Below the pieces are notes generated by a model, which saw only the letters and a list, made by a program, of their open reading frames with translations, was not told where the DNA came from and did not search any database. DNA of 64,000 nt from Aquiflexum lacus (GTDB lineage Bacteria > Bacteroidota > Bacteroidia > Cytophagales > Cyclobacteriaceae): positions 62,001-126,000 of the forward strand of contig NZ_JABFHF010000012.1 in NCBI RefSeq assembly GCF_015476655.1, in the 5' to 3' direction. The translations under genes and the position numbers were made by a program. Shown one piece after another: positions 27,404 to 35,542 of this stretch (positions within the stretch are counted from its first letter, which is position 1; every line of letters begins with the position of its first letter).

Positions 27404-27844
27404 CTATCGTGTAGGTAACATGTTTCTGATAGCAGAGATTTTCCAACCTTTATCGGTAAATACAACCAAAAACGTACTCCACATTTCCCGCTTAATTCCA
27501 TTTGTATTTTCAATGACATACTTGGCATCAACAATACTGACATCATCCGTAATAAATTTGATTTTATCAACAGTTAATGTTCGTTTTCCATGATTCGCAA
27601 TGGAACTCCGCTGCATGCCTTCCACAGCAGATTGTATCCCCATTCTCCACTCTCCGGAAGAAACCAATTGGTCAATATTCGGCATCAAGATTTTTTTTAG
27701 CAATATGGTATCCTGCAATTCCCTCGCTTCGGCATAATCATCTATCAAAGCAATGATGGCCTGTCTATGTTTTTGATCTTCCTGTGCAAAAACACCAAGT
27801 GAGAACAATTGAAAGACCGTAAATAGAAAGATGTACTTTTTCAT
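27404..27844 (-). CDS. Secreted NTF2-like (SnoaL/DUF4440-type) protein
   Basis: The 146-residue protein has a signal peptide (1-20, ending GVFAQ). The mature part begins with IIALIDDYAEARELQDTILL and ends with WSTFLVVFTDKGWKISAIRN. This is the cone-fold pattern of NTF2-like proteins, many of which bind small ligands or act as ketosteroid-isomerase-like enzymes. No catalytic residue set is recognisable. It is followed, 30 bases on, by the MscS gene. Confidence 0.8.
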   Translation of the reverse strand: MKKYIFLFTVFQLFSLGVFAQEDQKHRQAIIALIDDYAEARELQDTILLKKILMPNIDQLVSSGEWRMGIQSAVEGMQRSSIANHGKRTLTVDKIKFITDDVSIVDAKYVIENTNGIKREMWSTFLVVFTDKGWKISAIRNMLPTR

Positions 27845-27869
27845 TTCTTCTGAAATTAGGTAGTGGAAC

Positions 27870-28085
27870 TTAGATTTTAATTTTGGTTACACGGTATGAA
27901 AAATACTTATCCACCATTTTCATGGCCAAATTTGAAGGCATTGCCTTGAAAGCGAAATTCCTAAAAGCAATCAACACAGGATTTGTAAGCTGACCCATTT
28001 TCCCTAATTTCAGACTTTCATTGACAATCATTTTCGAACGCGGAAATTGTAATTTTTCATATCTCTCAAATGCTTTTTTGGTCAT
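27870..28085 (-). pseudogene. C-terminal remnant of an FAD-dependent monooxygenase
   Basis: The 71-codon frame AFERYEKLQFPRSKMIV...NPVLIAFRNFAFKAMPSN matches, by my recognition of the family pattern, the last 70 residues of FAD-binding monooxygenases (PF01494), whose C-terminal helices read FExYExxRxPxxxxIVxxS and later QLxNPxxxxxRN. No FAD-binding GxGxxG part is present upstream; that position is held by a membrane protein whose TAA stop overlaps this ATG by one base. The likely history is a deletion that fused the tail to a new upstream neighbour. It could still be translated by coupling. Confidence 0.55.
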
Positions 28086-28735
28086 TATTCCATTGGGAGA
28101 TCAGCCAAAATAAACTCCCCCTTTGTCAACCATGAAAACCCAAAGGCCGCCATGGCTACCCATTCCATCCAGAAAATGACTTTTGGGAAAATGGGGAAGG
28201 CAGAAAATATCGGTATCAGTACCAAGGCCACAATCATCACAATCGCACAGATACGGTAAATTTTGTTCCTATCAACTTTTTGAGGGGTCATATTTCCCGA
28301 AGTCTTTGTAAACTGAAAATAGGACATATACGCTAAGATCAGGAAAAAAAGGATTGCCAGGATATTATGGGCAGTAGTTCTCCATGCCAATTCTTCCAAT
28401 TCCCTGATGCTACACTGTTCATCCATATTTTGACCTGTTGGTAATAAAACTACTAGAATCGCAAAAACCCCCGCTACTCCTGTCAACCATTGATCTACCC
28501 TATCATACCCTTTATACGCAATCAAGAAAAAGGAAATACTGAAAATCATACCAACAAAGATGTCCCCTGAGGTCGTATAATAATAATCTGAAAGGGAAGA
28601 TTGTATGGTCTTGCAATCTCCAAAAATAGCGACCCAAACAATTAGAATCAAAGGCAAGGTAAATGCCAAAAAACCTAGGGATTTTCTAAGCCTGTTGAAG
28701 GTTGTCAGGTATGGTTCTTTAAAATCTTCTGCCAT
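28085..28735 (-). CDS. Six-segment integral membrane protein, family not certain
   Basis: The 216-residue protein has about six hydrophobic segments (residues about 20-38, 55-72, 82-100, 118-138, 158-176, 183-200). A conserved-looking loop SSLSDYYYTTSGDIFVGM follows the first segment, as in DUF998/Frag1-like proteins, but I cannot name the family firmly. Its function is unknown. Its stop codon overlaps the start of a monooxygenase remnant. Confidence 0.7.
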   Translation of the reverse strand: MAEDFKEPYLTTFNRLRKSLGFLAFTLPLILIVWVAIFGDCKTIQSSLSDYYYTTSGDIFVGMIFSISFFLIAYKGYDRVDQWLTGVAGVFAILVVLLPTGQNMDEQCSIRELEELAWRTTAHNILAILFFLILAYMSYFQFTKTSGNMTPQKVDRNKIYRICAIVMIVALVLIPIFSAFPIFPKVIFWMEWVAMAAFGFSWLTKGEFILADLPME

Positions 28736-28873
28736 AACTATAAAAATATCATTTCCTTGATAAAAACACTAATTGGTATTTTTTTCTTGACACTTTTTTT
28801 GAATATTTCCTGATACTGTTTTCTCCTTGTTTCTTGAAACTTAGCACCCCGATACCAGGCCAAGCTTTAGTTT

Positions 28874-28985
28874 TTGATTCTTGTTTCTTGGTTCTTTCTT
28901 CTTGGCTCTTGCCTCTTGCTTCTTGGCTCTTGTTTCTTGGCTCTTGCCTCTTGCTTCTTTGCTCTTGCTTCTTGGCTCTTGTTAC
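28874..28985 (+). repeat. Heptamer tandem array, TTGNNTC family (16 units)
   Basis: Sixteen consecutive 7-base units run without a phase break. The commonest are TTGGCTC (4), TTGCTTC (3), TTGCCTC (2) and TTGTTTC (2). A three-unit block (TTGGCTC, TTGCCTC, TTGCTTC) recurs at 28902 and 28937, a 35-base higher-order period. This is the longest of four TTGNNTC arrays in the window. Confidence 0.85.
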
Positions 28986-28995
28986 TAAAGGCCAA

Positions 28996-29030
28996 AGACC
29001 TTCGAGGTCTGAAAAAGACCTCAAAGGTCT
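28996..29030. repeat. Two tandem AGACCT/AGGTCT hairpins
   Basis: AGACCT-TCG-AGGTCT (28996-29010) and AGACCT-CAA-AGGTCT (29016-29030) are two perfect 6-bp stems separated by five bases. A larger stem with an AGACCTCTAA arm appears at 33421. They may be a terminator-like or repeat family common between genes. Confidence 0.6.
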
Positions 29031-29126
29031 AGACTCTCGCTTCTCAAAAAAAAATTAACCTTTTTTCACAAATCAATGCAACCTATTTTTACTGACCTGT
29101 ATCTACCTATTTGAAAGCCATCAATA

Positions 29127-29696
29127 ATGTTATTTAGAAAAACTTTTACAACGGAGTCGGACATCATCAAAAGTTGCCTCAAGGGTGAGCGAAAAGCTCA
29201 ACAGCATCTTTATGAGTCTTATTCCAAAAAGTTTCTCGCCATCTGCATGCGATATGTCAAAGACAAGGACCTTGCAGAAGATGTAATGATAGAGGGCTTT
29301 ATGAAGATCTTTGAAAAAATGTCGCAGTTTGAAGGGAAAGGAAGCTTTGAGGGTTGGATGAAAAGAATTATCGTCACACAATCATTGCTCACCCTTAGAA
29401 ACAACCGCAACCTGAGTATGGAGGTCAATATGGAAAGCCATCTTGAAGCCATGGATTCAGCATATGAACTGAATCACATGGAAGCGGCGGAACTGATGGA
29501 CTTGGTCCAGGAACTTCCGGTTGGCTACCGGACAGTGTTCAACCTATATGCCATCGAAGGATACAGCCACTCTGAAATTGCAGATTTATTGGGAATTACG
29601 GAGTCTACTTCCAAATCACAATTGAACAGGGCAAGAAATACATTGAAACAAAAAATAGCCGATCAACAAATTAAAGAAAGGAGAATCAATGGCTAA
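29127..29696 (+). CDS. ECF-type RNA polymerase sigma factor
   Basis: The 189-residue protein has sigma region 2 (LYESYSKKFLAICMRYV ... AEDVMIEGFMKIFEKM) and region 4 (LPVGYRTVFNLYAIEGYSHSEIADLLGITESTSKSQLNRAR). It lacks regions 1 and 3, as extracytoplasmic-function sigmas do. The start of the next gene overlaps its last eight bases, so sigma and anti-sigma are coupled. It probably drives this five-gene operon and distant envelope genes; the stimulus is unknown. Confidence 0.93.
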   Translation: MLFRKTFTTESDIIKSCLKGERKAQQHLYESYSKKFLAICMRYVKDKDLAEDVMIEGFMKIFEKMSQFEGKGSFEGWMKRIIVTQSLLTLRNNRNLSMEVNMESHLEAMDSAYELNHMEAAELMDLVQELPVGYRTVFNLYAIEGYSHSEIADLLGITESTSKSQLNRARNTLKQKIADQQIKERRING

Positions 29697-30447
29697 TTCA
29701 GATAAAAAATTTGACCAGTACTTCCAAGAAAAATTGGGGAATCATGAAGTAAAACCATCCAAGCTTGCTTGGGAAAGGTTGGATTCCCAATTGGGCAAAA
29801 AAGGCAAAGCTGCTTATTATCCATTTATGAGAATCGCAGCCGCAATCATACTGCTGATGGGGGCAGGTTATTTGGTATGGCAATTTAAAACAGCTGAAAT
29901 CACAAGACCTCAGACTGCTGAAATCATTCAGATTCCTGTGCAAGAAGAGGTTTTAGATAACAAAACAGAATCCCTAACTGAGCAGGAAATAACAAATGAG
30001 GACAAAGGTGTTTTTGTTAAACCGGAAACAATTGAAAAGGAAAAAGCCCAAGAAACTCCTGTCAAAAAACCACAGATGGTAAGTAAGCCTGTTACTGAAA
30101 GTCCGAAAGAACTCTTAACGGAAAATACAATTCAGACAGAACGGAATCAGGAACAGATGATCAGTATTCCTGAACTTGATCTTCCTGAATTAAAATTAGA
30201 AGAAGCCATAGCCATGAATAATCTTGAGGAACAAGACGATGAAGACGTAATAGAATATAAAGTCATTATAAAATCCAACGGTTTGAAGGATGAACCCGCC
30301 AAACAGAGTTTGATAGTAGGAATTGAAGAAAAAGTAGATAAAATCGGAGGATTTCTGAACAAAGTAGAACAAGGATTTGCAGACCTGCAGGATGCAAAGG
30401 AAAATCTCTTTGCCAGCAATGTTCCAAGAAAAGAACGTAGTAAATAA
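29689..30447 (+). CDS. Anti-sigma factor candidate, single-pass membrane protein
   Basis: The 252-residue protein has a cytoplasmic part (1-45) with a KFDQYFQEKLGNHEVKPSKLAWERLD pattern seen in Bacteroidota anti-sigma-like proteins, a single membrane segment (about 49-65, MRIAAAIILLMGAGYLVW) and a long acidic, Glu/Pro/Lys-rich periplasmic tail. No zinc motif HxxxCxxC is visible. The role is assigned from overlap with the sigma gene and topology, so it is an inference. Confidence 0.75.
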   Translation: MANSDKKFDQYFQEKLGNHEVKPSKLAWERLDSQLGKKGKAAYYPFMRIAAAIILLMGAGYLVWQFKTAEITRPQTAEIIQIPVQEEVLDNKTESLTEQEITNEDKGVFVKPETIEKEKAQETPVKKPQMVSKPVTESPKELLTENTIQTERNQEQMISIPELDLPELKLEEAIAMNNLEEQDDEDVIEYKVIIKSNGLKDEPAKQSLIVGIEEKVDKIGGFLNKVEQGFADLQDAKENLFASNVPRKERSK

Positions 30448-30469
30448 CCAATTATTAGAAAAATAAACC

Positions 30470-31495
30470 ATGAAAAAATACTTGTTATTGTTTTGCTTGT
30501 TAGGCTTGGTACAATTGGCCTATGGACGTGTGAATGATGACTTATTGGTCCAGAATGACACCATCATTGTCGAATTTGGTAAATCCGGGAAAATTGTTGT
30601 CATCGTGGACAGCAAGGAGGATTTTGAAAGATTGAAAGGAATGAACATCAATCAGATCATCAGAGAACTAGACTTAGCAGTTGATGAGGAGTCCGGTGAA
30701 CTCGTTGTTGTAGAAGTACAGGGTAAAAAAGGAACTAAAGAAGTTGTCAGAGTCCGCGAAGACGGCCAGGAAACTGAAGTTAATGTTGGAGGTATCCGGG
30801 TCATTGTGGATGAAACTAGTGGTGACACCAAAGTCAGGGTTCAAACCGGTACTAAGAAAAGAAGTGATCCACCATTCAGAACTTATTTCAACATTGACCT
30901 GGGCATCAATAATTACCTGGATGGGAACGGTCAATTCCCCAGCTCAAGTTCGCCCTACGCTGTTAGAGGATGGGGAAGCTGGAATGTGGGTCTCAATTGG
31001 ATGGCAAGTCAGCGAATCAGCAAAGGATTCCATTGGGATCTTGGTCTTGGAGTACAATGGTATAATTTCAAGTTTGAGAACCGTGACTTTCAAGCAGTCC
31101 GTGGAGACGGGCAGATTGATTTTATTCAAAGAACCGATGTAGCAGGATTCAAAAGTAAGATTTCAGCATCCTACCTGACAGCCATGAGTTTGTTCAAATT
31201 GGATTTTGGCAAAATGAATGATCAGGGAAGAAAAGGATTCAGGGTAGCCTTAGGGCCTTATGCAGGTTATAGGCTCGGTGGAAGGAGTAAATATGTATAT
31301 AGGCCATTGGAAGGAGGTGGACGTAGAAAAGACCACCTAGCCACCGGGATATATCTCAACAACTTTCGCTACGGTATCCGAGGTGAGGTAGGCGTTGGCA
31401 GGGTTAATTTCTTCAGCACTTATGATCTCAATAAACTCTTCCAGGATGGCGCAGGGCCTGACTTGAACCCAATCACCTTTGGGGTGATATTTTAA
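30470..31495 (+). CDS. Outer-membrane beta-barrel protein with long N-terminal extension
   Basis: The 341-residue protein has a signal peptide (1-19, ending LAYG). Residues 20-130 are a soluble extension rich in Val/Glu/Gly. A barrel-like C-terminal half follows with alternating aromatic strands, WGSWNVGLNW, LGLGVQWYNFKFENRD and ALGPYAGYRLGG, and terminates with phenylalanine after FGVIF. It is paralogous to the next gene over the last 200 residues. It is likely a small porin-like or sensor barrel controlled by the sigma operon; its substrate is unknown. Confidence 0.75.
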   Translation: MKKYLLLFCLLGLVQLAYGRVNDDLLVQNDTIIVEFGKSGKIVVIVDSKEDFERLKGMNINQIIRELDLAVDEESGELVVVEVQGKKGTKEVVRVREDGQETEVNVGGIRVIVDETSGDTKVRVQTGTKKRSDPPFRTYFNIDLGINNYLDGNGQFPSSSSPYAVRGWGSWNVGLNWMASQRISKGFHWDLGLGVQWYNFKFENRDFQAVRGDGQIDFIQRTDVAGFKSKISASYLTAMSLFKLDFGKMNDQGRKGFRVALGPYAGYRLGGRSKYVYRPLEGGGRRKDHLATGIYLNNFRYGIRGEVGVGRVNFFSTYDLNKLFQDGAGPDLNPITFGVIF

Positions 31496-31520
31496 ACTCC
31501 CTTTTTAAAAAAATACACCT

Positions 31521-32330
31521 ATGAAAAAGACCACAATTATTTTGACCTTCCTTTTTCTTTCTACTTGTGCTTTCGCCCAGGTAGAAGATTCAGTGAAAAT
31601 CGCAATGAACAAAAAGACAGTGTTTTCAATTTTTGACACCAAAATAGAGGTGCAGAAAAATGATGATGGTACAAAAACCTGGGAATTCATTCCTAACTCC
31701 AAAGTGTACTATGATAAGGATACAGAAAAACACTTCAATCGAAAAGTCAAACATAGTACCGGACTTGATCTGGAATTAGGAATAAACACATGGATCGGAG
31801 AGGGTGATGCCCCGGCTGTAAGGCCTTGGGGAAGCTGGAATCCTGCTATCAATGCCTATTACACCTACAAACCAAATAAAAATTTCAGTCTAAAAACAAT
31901 GCTAGGGGTAAGCTGGTACAATTTTAAATTTGAAGACAGAAATCTTCAGGCCTTACGCGGTCCAGATGGTGTTTTTTTTGAGCGATTTGAGGATGGAGCA
32001 GGTATCAAGTCCAAGATTTCTGCTTCCTATGCAAACATCAGTTTGATCCCTACGATTCGGAGTAATAATGGAAAATTCAGATTTGGAATAGGTCCATATG
32101 CAGGCTTAAGATTGGGAGGCAGGGGAAAATTGGTATACCGCGATGATACTGGTAACCGCAGAAGACAATTTCAAATGGGGAATATGTTTGCCAATGACTT
32201 CAGGTATGGCGGCAGAGTCGAAATTGGTGTGGGTGATGTAGACCTATTTATGAATTACGATTTTAACGAAATGTTTCAAACTGACAAAGGTCCCAAAGTC
32301 AATACTTTAAGCTTTGGAATAATATTATAA
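31521..32330 (+). CDS. Outer-membrane beta-barrel protein, paralogue of the preceding gene
   Basis: The 269-residue protein has a signal peptide (1-20). It shares with the upstream gene the segments GVSWYNFKFEDRN, LRGPDGVFF versus VRGDGQIDF, KSKISASY, GIGPYAGLRLGGR and a final FGIIL. The extension is shorter (about 60 residues). A tandem duplication inside a sigma-controlled operon is the likely origin, with divergence mostly in the N-terminal part. Confidence 0.75.
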   Translation: MKKTTIILTFLFLSTCAFAQVEDSVKIAMNKKTVFSIFDTKIEVQKNDDGTKTWEFIPNSKVYYDKDTEKHFNRKVKHSTGLDLELGINTWIGEGDAPAVRPWGSWNPAINAYYTYKPNKNFSLKTMLGVSWYNFKFEDRNLQALRGPDGVFFERFEDGAGIKSKISASYANISLIPTIRSNNGKFRFGIGPYAGLRLGGRGKLVYRDDTGNRRRQFQMGNMFANDFRYGGRVEIGVGDVDLFMNYDFNEMFQTDKGPKVNTLSFGIIL

Positions 32331-32348
32331 CAAACTCCAACAATTATT

Positions 32349-33287
32349 ATGAAAACCAACATCAAATTCTTCTTAAGCATGCTACTATTTGTCATGGTAG
32401 CTTCAGCAAGCCAAAGTTTTGCTCAGTTGAAAACTTTGGTAGATGTCAACAGGACCTTTTCGGGTATCAGCAAAATTGAAGTATCGGGAGGTTCATTGGA
32501 CATCGAATACCTTGGGAATTCAGAGAATGAAGTATCCGTAAATGCTTTTCTGGAATCCACTAACCATGATCAGGACATCGTCTTTGTCACCATGGGCAAT
32601 GTTCTGAAAATATCACATAACGTGAACAACAACAGGTCAAGTTGGGGAAACGTCCGAACAAAAGGCCATATCAAAATCCGTGGGCCACAAAGTGTGGAGT
32701 TGGATATGAAGGCAGGTTCAGGTAGTGTCAATGTGGAAAATGTAACGGGAGACGTCACCAATCTCAGCGTTGGATCCGGAAGCATTATGGGTTCTAGCAT
32801 TAATGGCGATATCTATGCAAAAGCAGGTTCAGGTTCCATCAAACTTTCGGACATCAAAGGAGACGTCAAAGGACAGATTGGTTCAGGTTCGGCGGAAATC
32901 AGAAGCGTATCAGGTTCTTTGAATTATAACTCTGGAAGCGGTGGCGTCAAAGCATCTGAGATTGAAGGTCTTGTCAATATCAGTCTTACATCTGGAAATG
33001 CAAAATTGGATAATGTCGCTGAATTGGGAGATCTCAAGTTGACCTCAGGTAATCTTGATGCCAGAAATGCTGGATTGGGACCCAATACCAGGCTTAATGG
33101 TACTTCGGGTAATTTTAAAATCCAGACAAGCTCAAATATCAGGGATTTCAATTATTCCATGAGCGCTACCTCCGGTAATATCACTGTAGGAAATTCAAGA
33201 GGCAGTAGAAACTTATCCATCGATAATGGTGCCTCTGACAGCATCAAAGGAAGTATTACCTCAGGCAATATATCAATCGTTAATTAA
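32349..33287 (+). CDS. Head-GIN/DUF4097-type beta-helix protein
   Basis: The 312-residue protein has a signal peptide (1-25, ending SFAQ). The remainder is a repetitive beta-helix with many GSGS, GDV, SGN and SGNI turns at about 20-residue intervals. DUF2807/DUF4097 proteins of this form often accompany sigma/anti-sigma genes and probably act at the cell surface. Repeats with SGN turns are regular from residue 110 to the end. It closes the operon and is followed by a hairpin. Confidence 0.8.
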   Translation: MKTNIKFFLSMLLFVMVASASQSFAQLKTLVDVNRTFSGISKIEVSGGSLDIEYLGNSENEVSVNAFLESTNHDQDIVFVTMGNVLKISHNVNNNRSSWGNVRTKGHIKIRGPQSVELDMKAGSGSVNVENVTGDVTNLSVGSGSIMGSSINGDIYAKAGSGSIKLSDIKGDVKGQIGSGSAEIRSVSGSLNYNSGSGGVKASEIEGLVNISLTSGNAKLDNVAELGDLKLTSGNLDARNAGLGPNTRLNGTSGNFKIQTSSNIRDFNYSMSATSGNITVGNSRGSRNLSIDNGASDSIKGSITSGNISIVN

Positions 33288-33290
33288 TAT

Positions 33291-33333
33291 TTTTAAATTG
33301 GCTAAGGCTGAAAAAGCACAAGCCAATTTAAAA
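33291..33333 (+). terminator. 13-bp stem-loop just after the sigma operon
   Basis: TTTTAAATTGGCT (33291-33303) pairs perfectly with AGCCAATTTAAAA (33321-33333) around a 17-base loop, four bases after the stop. No T tract follows on the plus strand, so it may be an attenuator or processing structure as well as a terminator. The sure terminator lies 90 bp further. Confidence 0.5.
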
Positions 33334-33420
33334 TATTAAAAGTGCTATTCAATAAGTTTGTATGCCAAACAATTCTTCTCTTGAGCCCAAAATCCCATAA
33401 ACCTATCATTCCAAAAATGC

Positions 33421-33464
33421 CACAAGACCTCTAAGATTTAAATTTTAGAGGTCTTGTGTTTTTT
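33421..33464 (+). terminator. Strong rho-independent terminator
   Basis: CACAAGACCTCTAA (33421-33434) pairs perfectly with TTAGAGGTCTTGTG (33445-33458) with a 10-base loop that is itself palindromic, followed by six T residues. It ends transcription of the sigma operon and shields the next gene. Confidence 0.85.
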
Positions 33465-33577
33465 AGCAAACAATCTTGCCTGATTTCCTCTTTTATATCC
33501 ATTCCCCATTATTCAGTTAAATTTAATCTTGCAATTAGTTATATTCAGGATTGGAATTTTATCTAAGGAAAACAAAT

Positions 33578-34471
33578 ATGGAAAATAGACCAATTAAAAA
33601 AGAAGACTTAGATCAGGAAATTTTCGACATGTATGATTACTATGTCCATGGGAAAATCGATAGGCGTGAATTTGTCAATCGGCTTTCTGTGTATGCAGTG
33701 GGTGGTCTTACGGTTTCTGGCATCCTTTCATTTTTATTACCTAATTATGCTGAGGCCAAAAGATTTAAGTTGGAAGATCCACGGTTAATATCAGAATTTG
33801 TGGAATATGATTCTCCAAAAGGAGCTGGGAAAATGAGGGGATTACTAACCCGACCTGCAGATGCCAAAGGAAAGCTTCCAGGTATTCTGGTTGTGCATGA
33901 AAACCGAGGTCTCAATCCCTATGTAGAAGATACGGCGCACCAAGCGGCCTTGGATGGATTCATTGCTTTTGCCCCAGATGCGCTTAGTCCATTTGGAGGA
34001 TATCCCGGAACAGATGATGAAGGAAGGGCCATGCAGGCAAAAAGAGACCGAAACGAAATATTGGAAGATTTCATAGCTGGATTTGAATTATTAAAGGCCA
34101 ATGAACACTGTACAGGAAATATTGGTGTTGTGGGATTTTGCTTTGGCGCTTGGGTTTCTAATATGATGGCTGCCCGCGTACCTGATTTAAAAGCTTCTGT
34201 ACCTTTCTATGGAGGACAGGTGAGTGCTGAAGATGCCGCAAAAATCAAAGCTCCATTGCAGTTGCATTATGCCGAACTTGATACCAGGGTGAATGCAGGA
34301 TGGGCAGATTATGAAGCCGCATTGATCGCCAATAATAAAAAATATGAAGTATTTTTCTATGAAGGAGTCAATCATGGCTTTCATAACCATTCCACACCAA
34401 GGTACGACAAAGAAGCTGCCGAATTAGCTTGGGGAAGAACCATTGAGTTCTTCAAAAAGAATCTGACCTAG
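33578..34471 (+). CDS. Dienelactone hydrolase family protein with Tat-like signal
   Basis: The ATG at 33578 gives 297 residues; the in-frame TTG at 33551 only adds nine. DRREFVNRL (RR at 29-30) followed by a hydrophobic stretch is a Tat-like anchor. The alpha/beta-hydrolase triad is Cys188 in GFCFGAW, Asp235 in AELDTRV and His266 in NHGFH, the set used by dienelactone hydrolases. Substrates of exported members are not known. It is monocistronic and ends with a terminator. Confidence 0.87.
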   Translation: MENRPIKKEDLDQEIFDMYDYYVHGKIDRREFVNRLSVYAVGGLTVSGILSFLLPNYAEAKRFKLEDPRLISEFVEYDSPKGAGKMRGLLTRPADAKGKLPGILVVHENRGLNPYVEDTAHQAALDGFIAFAPDALSPFGGYPGTDDEGRAMQAKRDRNEILEDFIAGFELLKANEHCTGNIGVVGFCFGAWVSNMMAARVPDLKASVPFYGGQVSAEDAAKIKAPLQLHYAELDTRVNAGWADYEAALIANNKKYEVFFYEGVNHGFHNHSTPRYDKEAAELAWGRTIEFFKKNLT

Positions 34472-34484
34472 TAAAGATATTTTT

Positions 34485-34558
34485 CTCCCGCCGGTCAAGG
34501 AAACTTTGGTTTTTTTAAATAAAACCTTAAGAATTCAGCGATTTGCGGGAGTTTTTTT
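34485..34558 (+). terminator. Terminator with long loop after the dienelactone hydrolase
   Basis: CTCCCGC (34485-34491) pairs with GCGGGAG (34545-34551), followed by seven T residues (34552-34558). The 53-base loop is long, so it is weaker evidence than a compact hairpin. Confidence 0.55.
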
Positions 34559-34635
34559 GAAAATTGAAGAACTGAAAAATACACAAAAATCAGATAGATA
34601 GGTTCTAAAAAAAAATCCATTCGGGAACAAAAGCA

Positions 34636-35472
34636 TTACCACCTGATTTTGACTAACAGCGGTTTGTGGTCTGAATGCATTACATCCAAAACTTCCACCG
34701 AAACAATTTCCCAATCAATCTTTCTGTCGAACCAAAAATAGTCTATCCTGATTTTGGGTTCTTTGGAGGAATAGGTGTTTTCAGGATCTCCCATTTCCAA
34801 TGCAGCATCTAAAAAATGCTCGCTTAGCAATTCATATCCTTTTTCCTTATGGGTAAAATTAAAGTCTCCTGTCAGAATAATCGGTAAGCCAATTGTTGAA
34901 AGGGTTTCCTCGGCAGCAATCGCCTGGGCTGTCCTGTTTTCGGAGAATTCATGACAGAGGTGTGTACCCGCAAAAATCAACTCTTTGTTCGTGAATTTCA
35001 CTTTAGCGACAGCCATACTCCTTCCCTCTCCACCTTTAGGTGTGGGAAGTGAATAAGACTCAAATATGGCGGGATTTCTGCTTAGAATGCCCTCCCCATA
35101 ACCTCCATCTGAATAATCAATTGCCTTAGCGAAAAAGGAATTCATTCCTGTCAGCTTTTCAAGTTCCAACATCAGGTTCTTTTTGCCATCAGGATTAAAA
35201 TTCTTGGTGCGGTTGGTCATACTGTCTACTTCCTGAAGAGCCACCAAATCAGGCTTAATGGTATTGATCAGATCGGCAATCTCCCTGATGTTACTGTTGC
35301 CTGGGTTATAAGGGTCCTCTCCATGATAAATGTTATAAGTCATGAAGGTTAAAGTTTGATCCTGAGCTTTAAGTGGCATCATCAGAAAAATTGAAAACAT
35401 CAGAAATACAATGATCAAAAGGTATCTGGGTATCATTCTTATTGGCGTTGTATTTTTTGTTTGAAAAGACAA
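34636..35472 (-). CDS. Secreted endonuclease/exonuclease/phosphatase family protein
   Basis: The 278-residue protein has an N-terminal membrane segment or signal (about 13-36). The catalytic fold shows TFMTYNIYHG, LVALQEVDSMT (metal Glu), FAGTHL, ILTGDFNFTHKE and the terminal SDHKPLLVKI (catalytic His). DNase I-like enzymes include nucleases and phosphodiesterases; the closest activity is not readable here. An internal ATG at 35436 is an alternative start just before the membrane segment. Confidence 0.88.
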   Translation of the reverse strand: MSFQTKNTTPIRMIPRYLLIIVFLMFSIFLMMPLKAQDQTLTFMTYNIYHGEDPYNPGNSNIREIADLINTIKPDLVALQEVDSMTNRTKNFNPDGKKNLMLELEKLTGMNSFFAKAIDYSDGGYGEGILSRNPAIFESYSLPTPKGGEGRSMAVAKVKFTNKELIFAGTHLCHEFSENRTAQAIAAEETLSTIGLPIILTGDFNFTHKEKGYELLSEHFLDAALEMGDPENTYSSKEPKIRIDYFWFDRKIDWEIVSVEVLDVMHSDHKPLLVKIRW

Positions 35473-35485
35473 AATAACAAAAACA

Positions 35486-35518
35486 AGAAAAAACCTTGGC
35501 GGATTTCTCCGCCAAGGT
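35486..35518 (-). terminator. Terminator of the CBS-domain gene
   Basis: ACCTTGGCGGA (35493-35503) pairs perfectly with TCCGCCAAGGT (35508-35518) around a four-base loop. On the minus strand a T run follows (complement of 35486-35492). It lies 25 bases after the stop of the CBS gene. Confidence 0.85.
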
Positions 35519-35542
35519 CAATAGGATTGAGATATAATACGT

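Larger units (their letters stand above)
28736..29126. other. 391-bp divergent spacer holding the longest heptamer array
   Basis: The region separates the membrane protein from the ECF sigma operon. It contains the 16-unit array (28874-28985) and two small hairpins (28996-29030). The sigma promoter should lie in 29040-29126, an AT-rich stretch. Open frames of 74-91 codons across the array are repeat translations. Confidence 0.55.

Noticed and set aside
28874-28985. CRISPR array
   Set aside because: The unit is only 7 bp with no unique spacers and no cas genes.
28749-29024. 91-codon minus-strand frame rich in Lys/Gln/Glu repeats
   Set aside because: It is a translation of the heptamer array, which gives a 7-residue repeat in every frame; it has no start context or conserved pattern.
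28834-29058. 74-codon plus-strand frame rich in Leu/Ser/Cys
   Set aside because: It also reads through the heptamer array; the hydrophobicity follows from the TTG/CTC composition.
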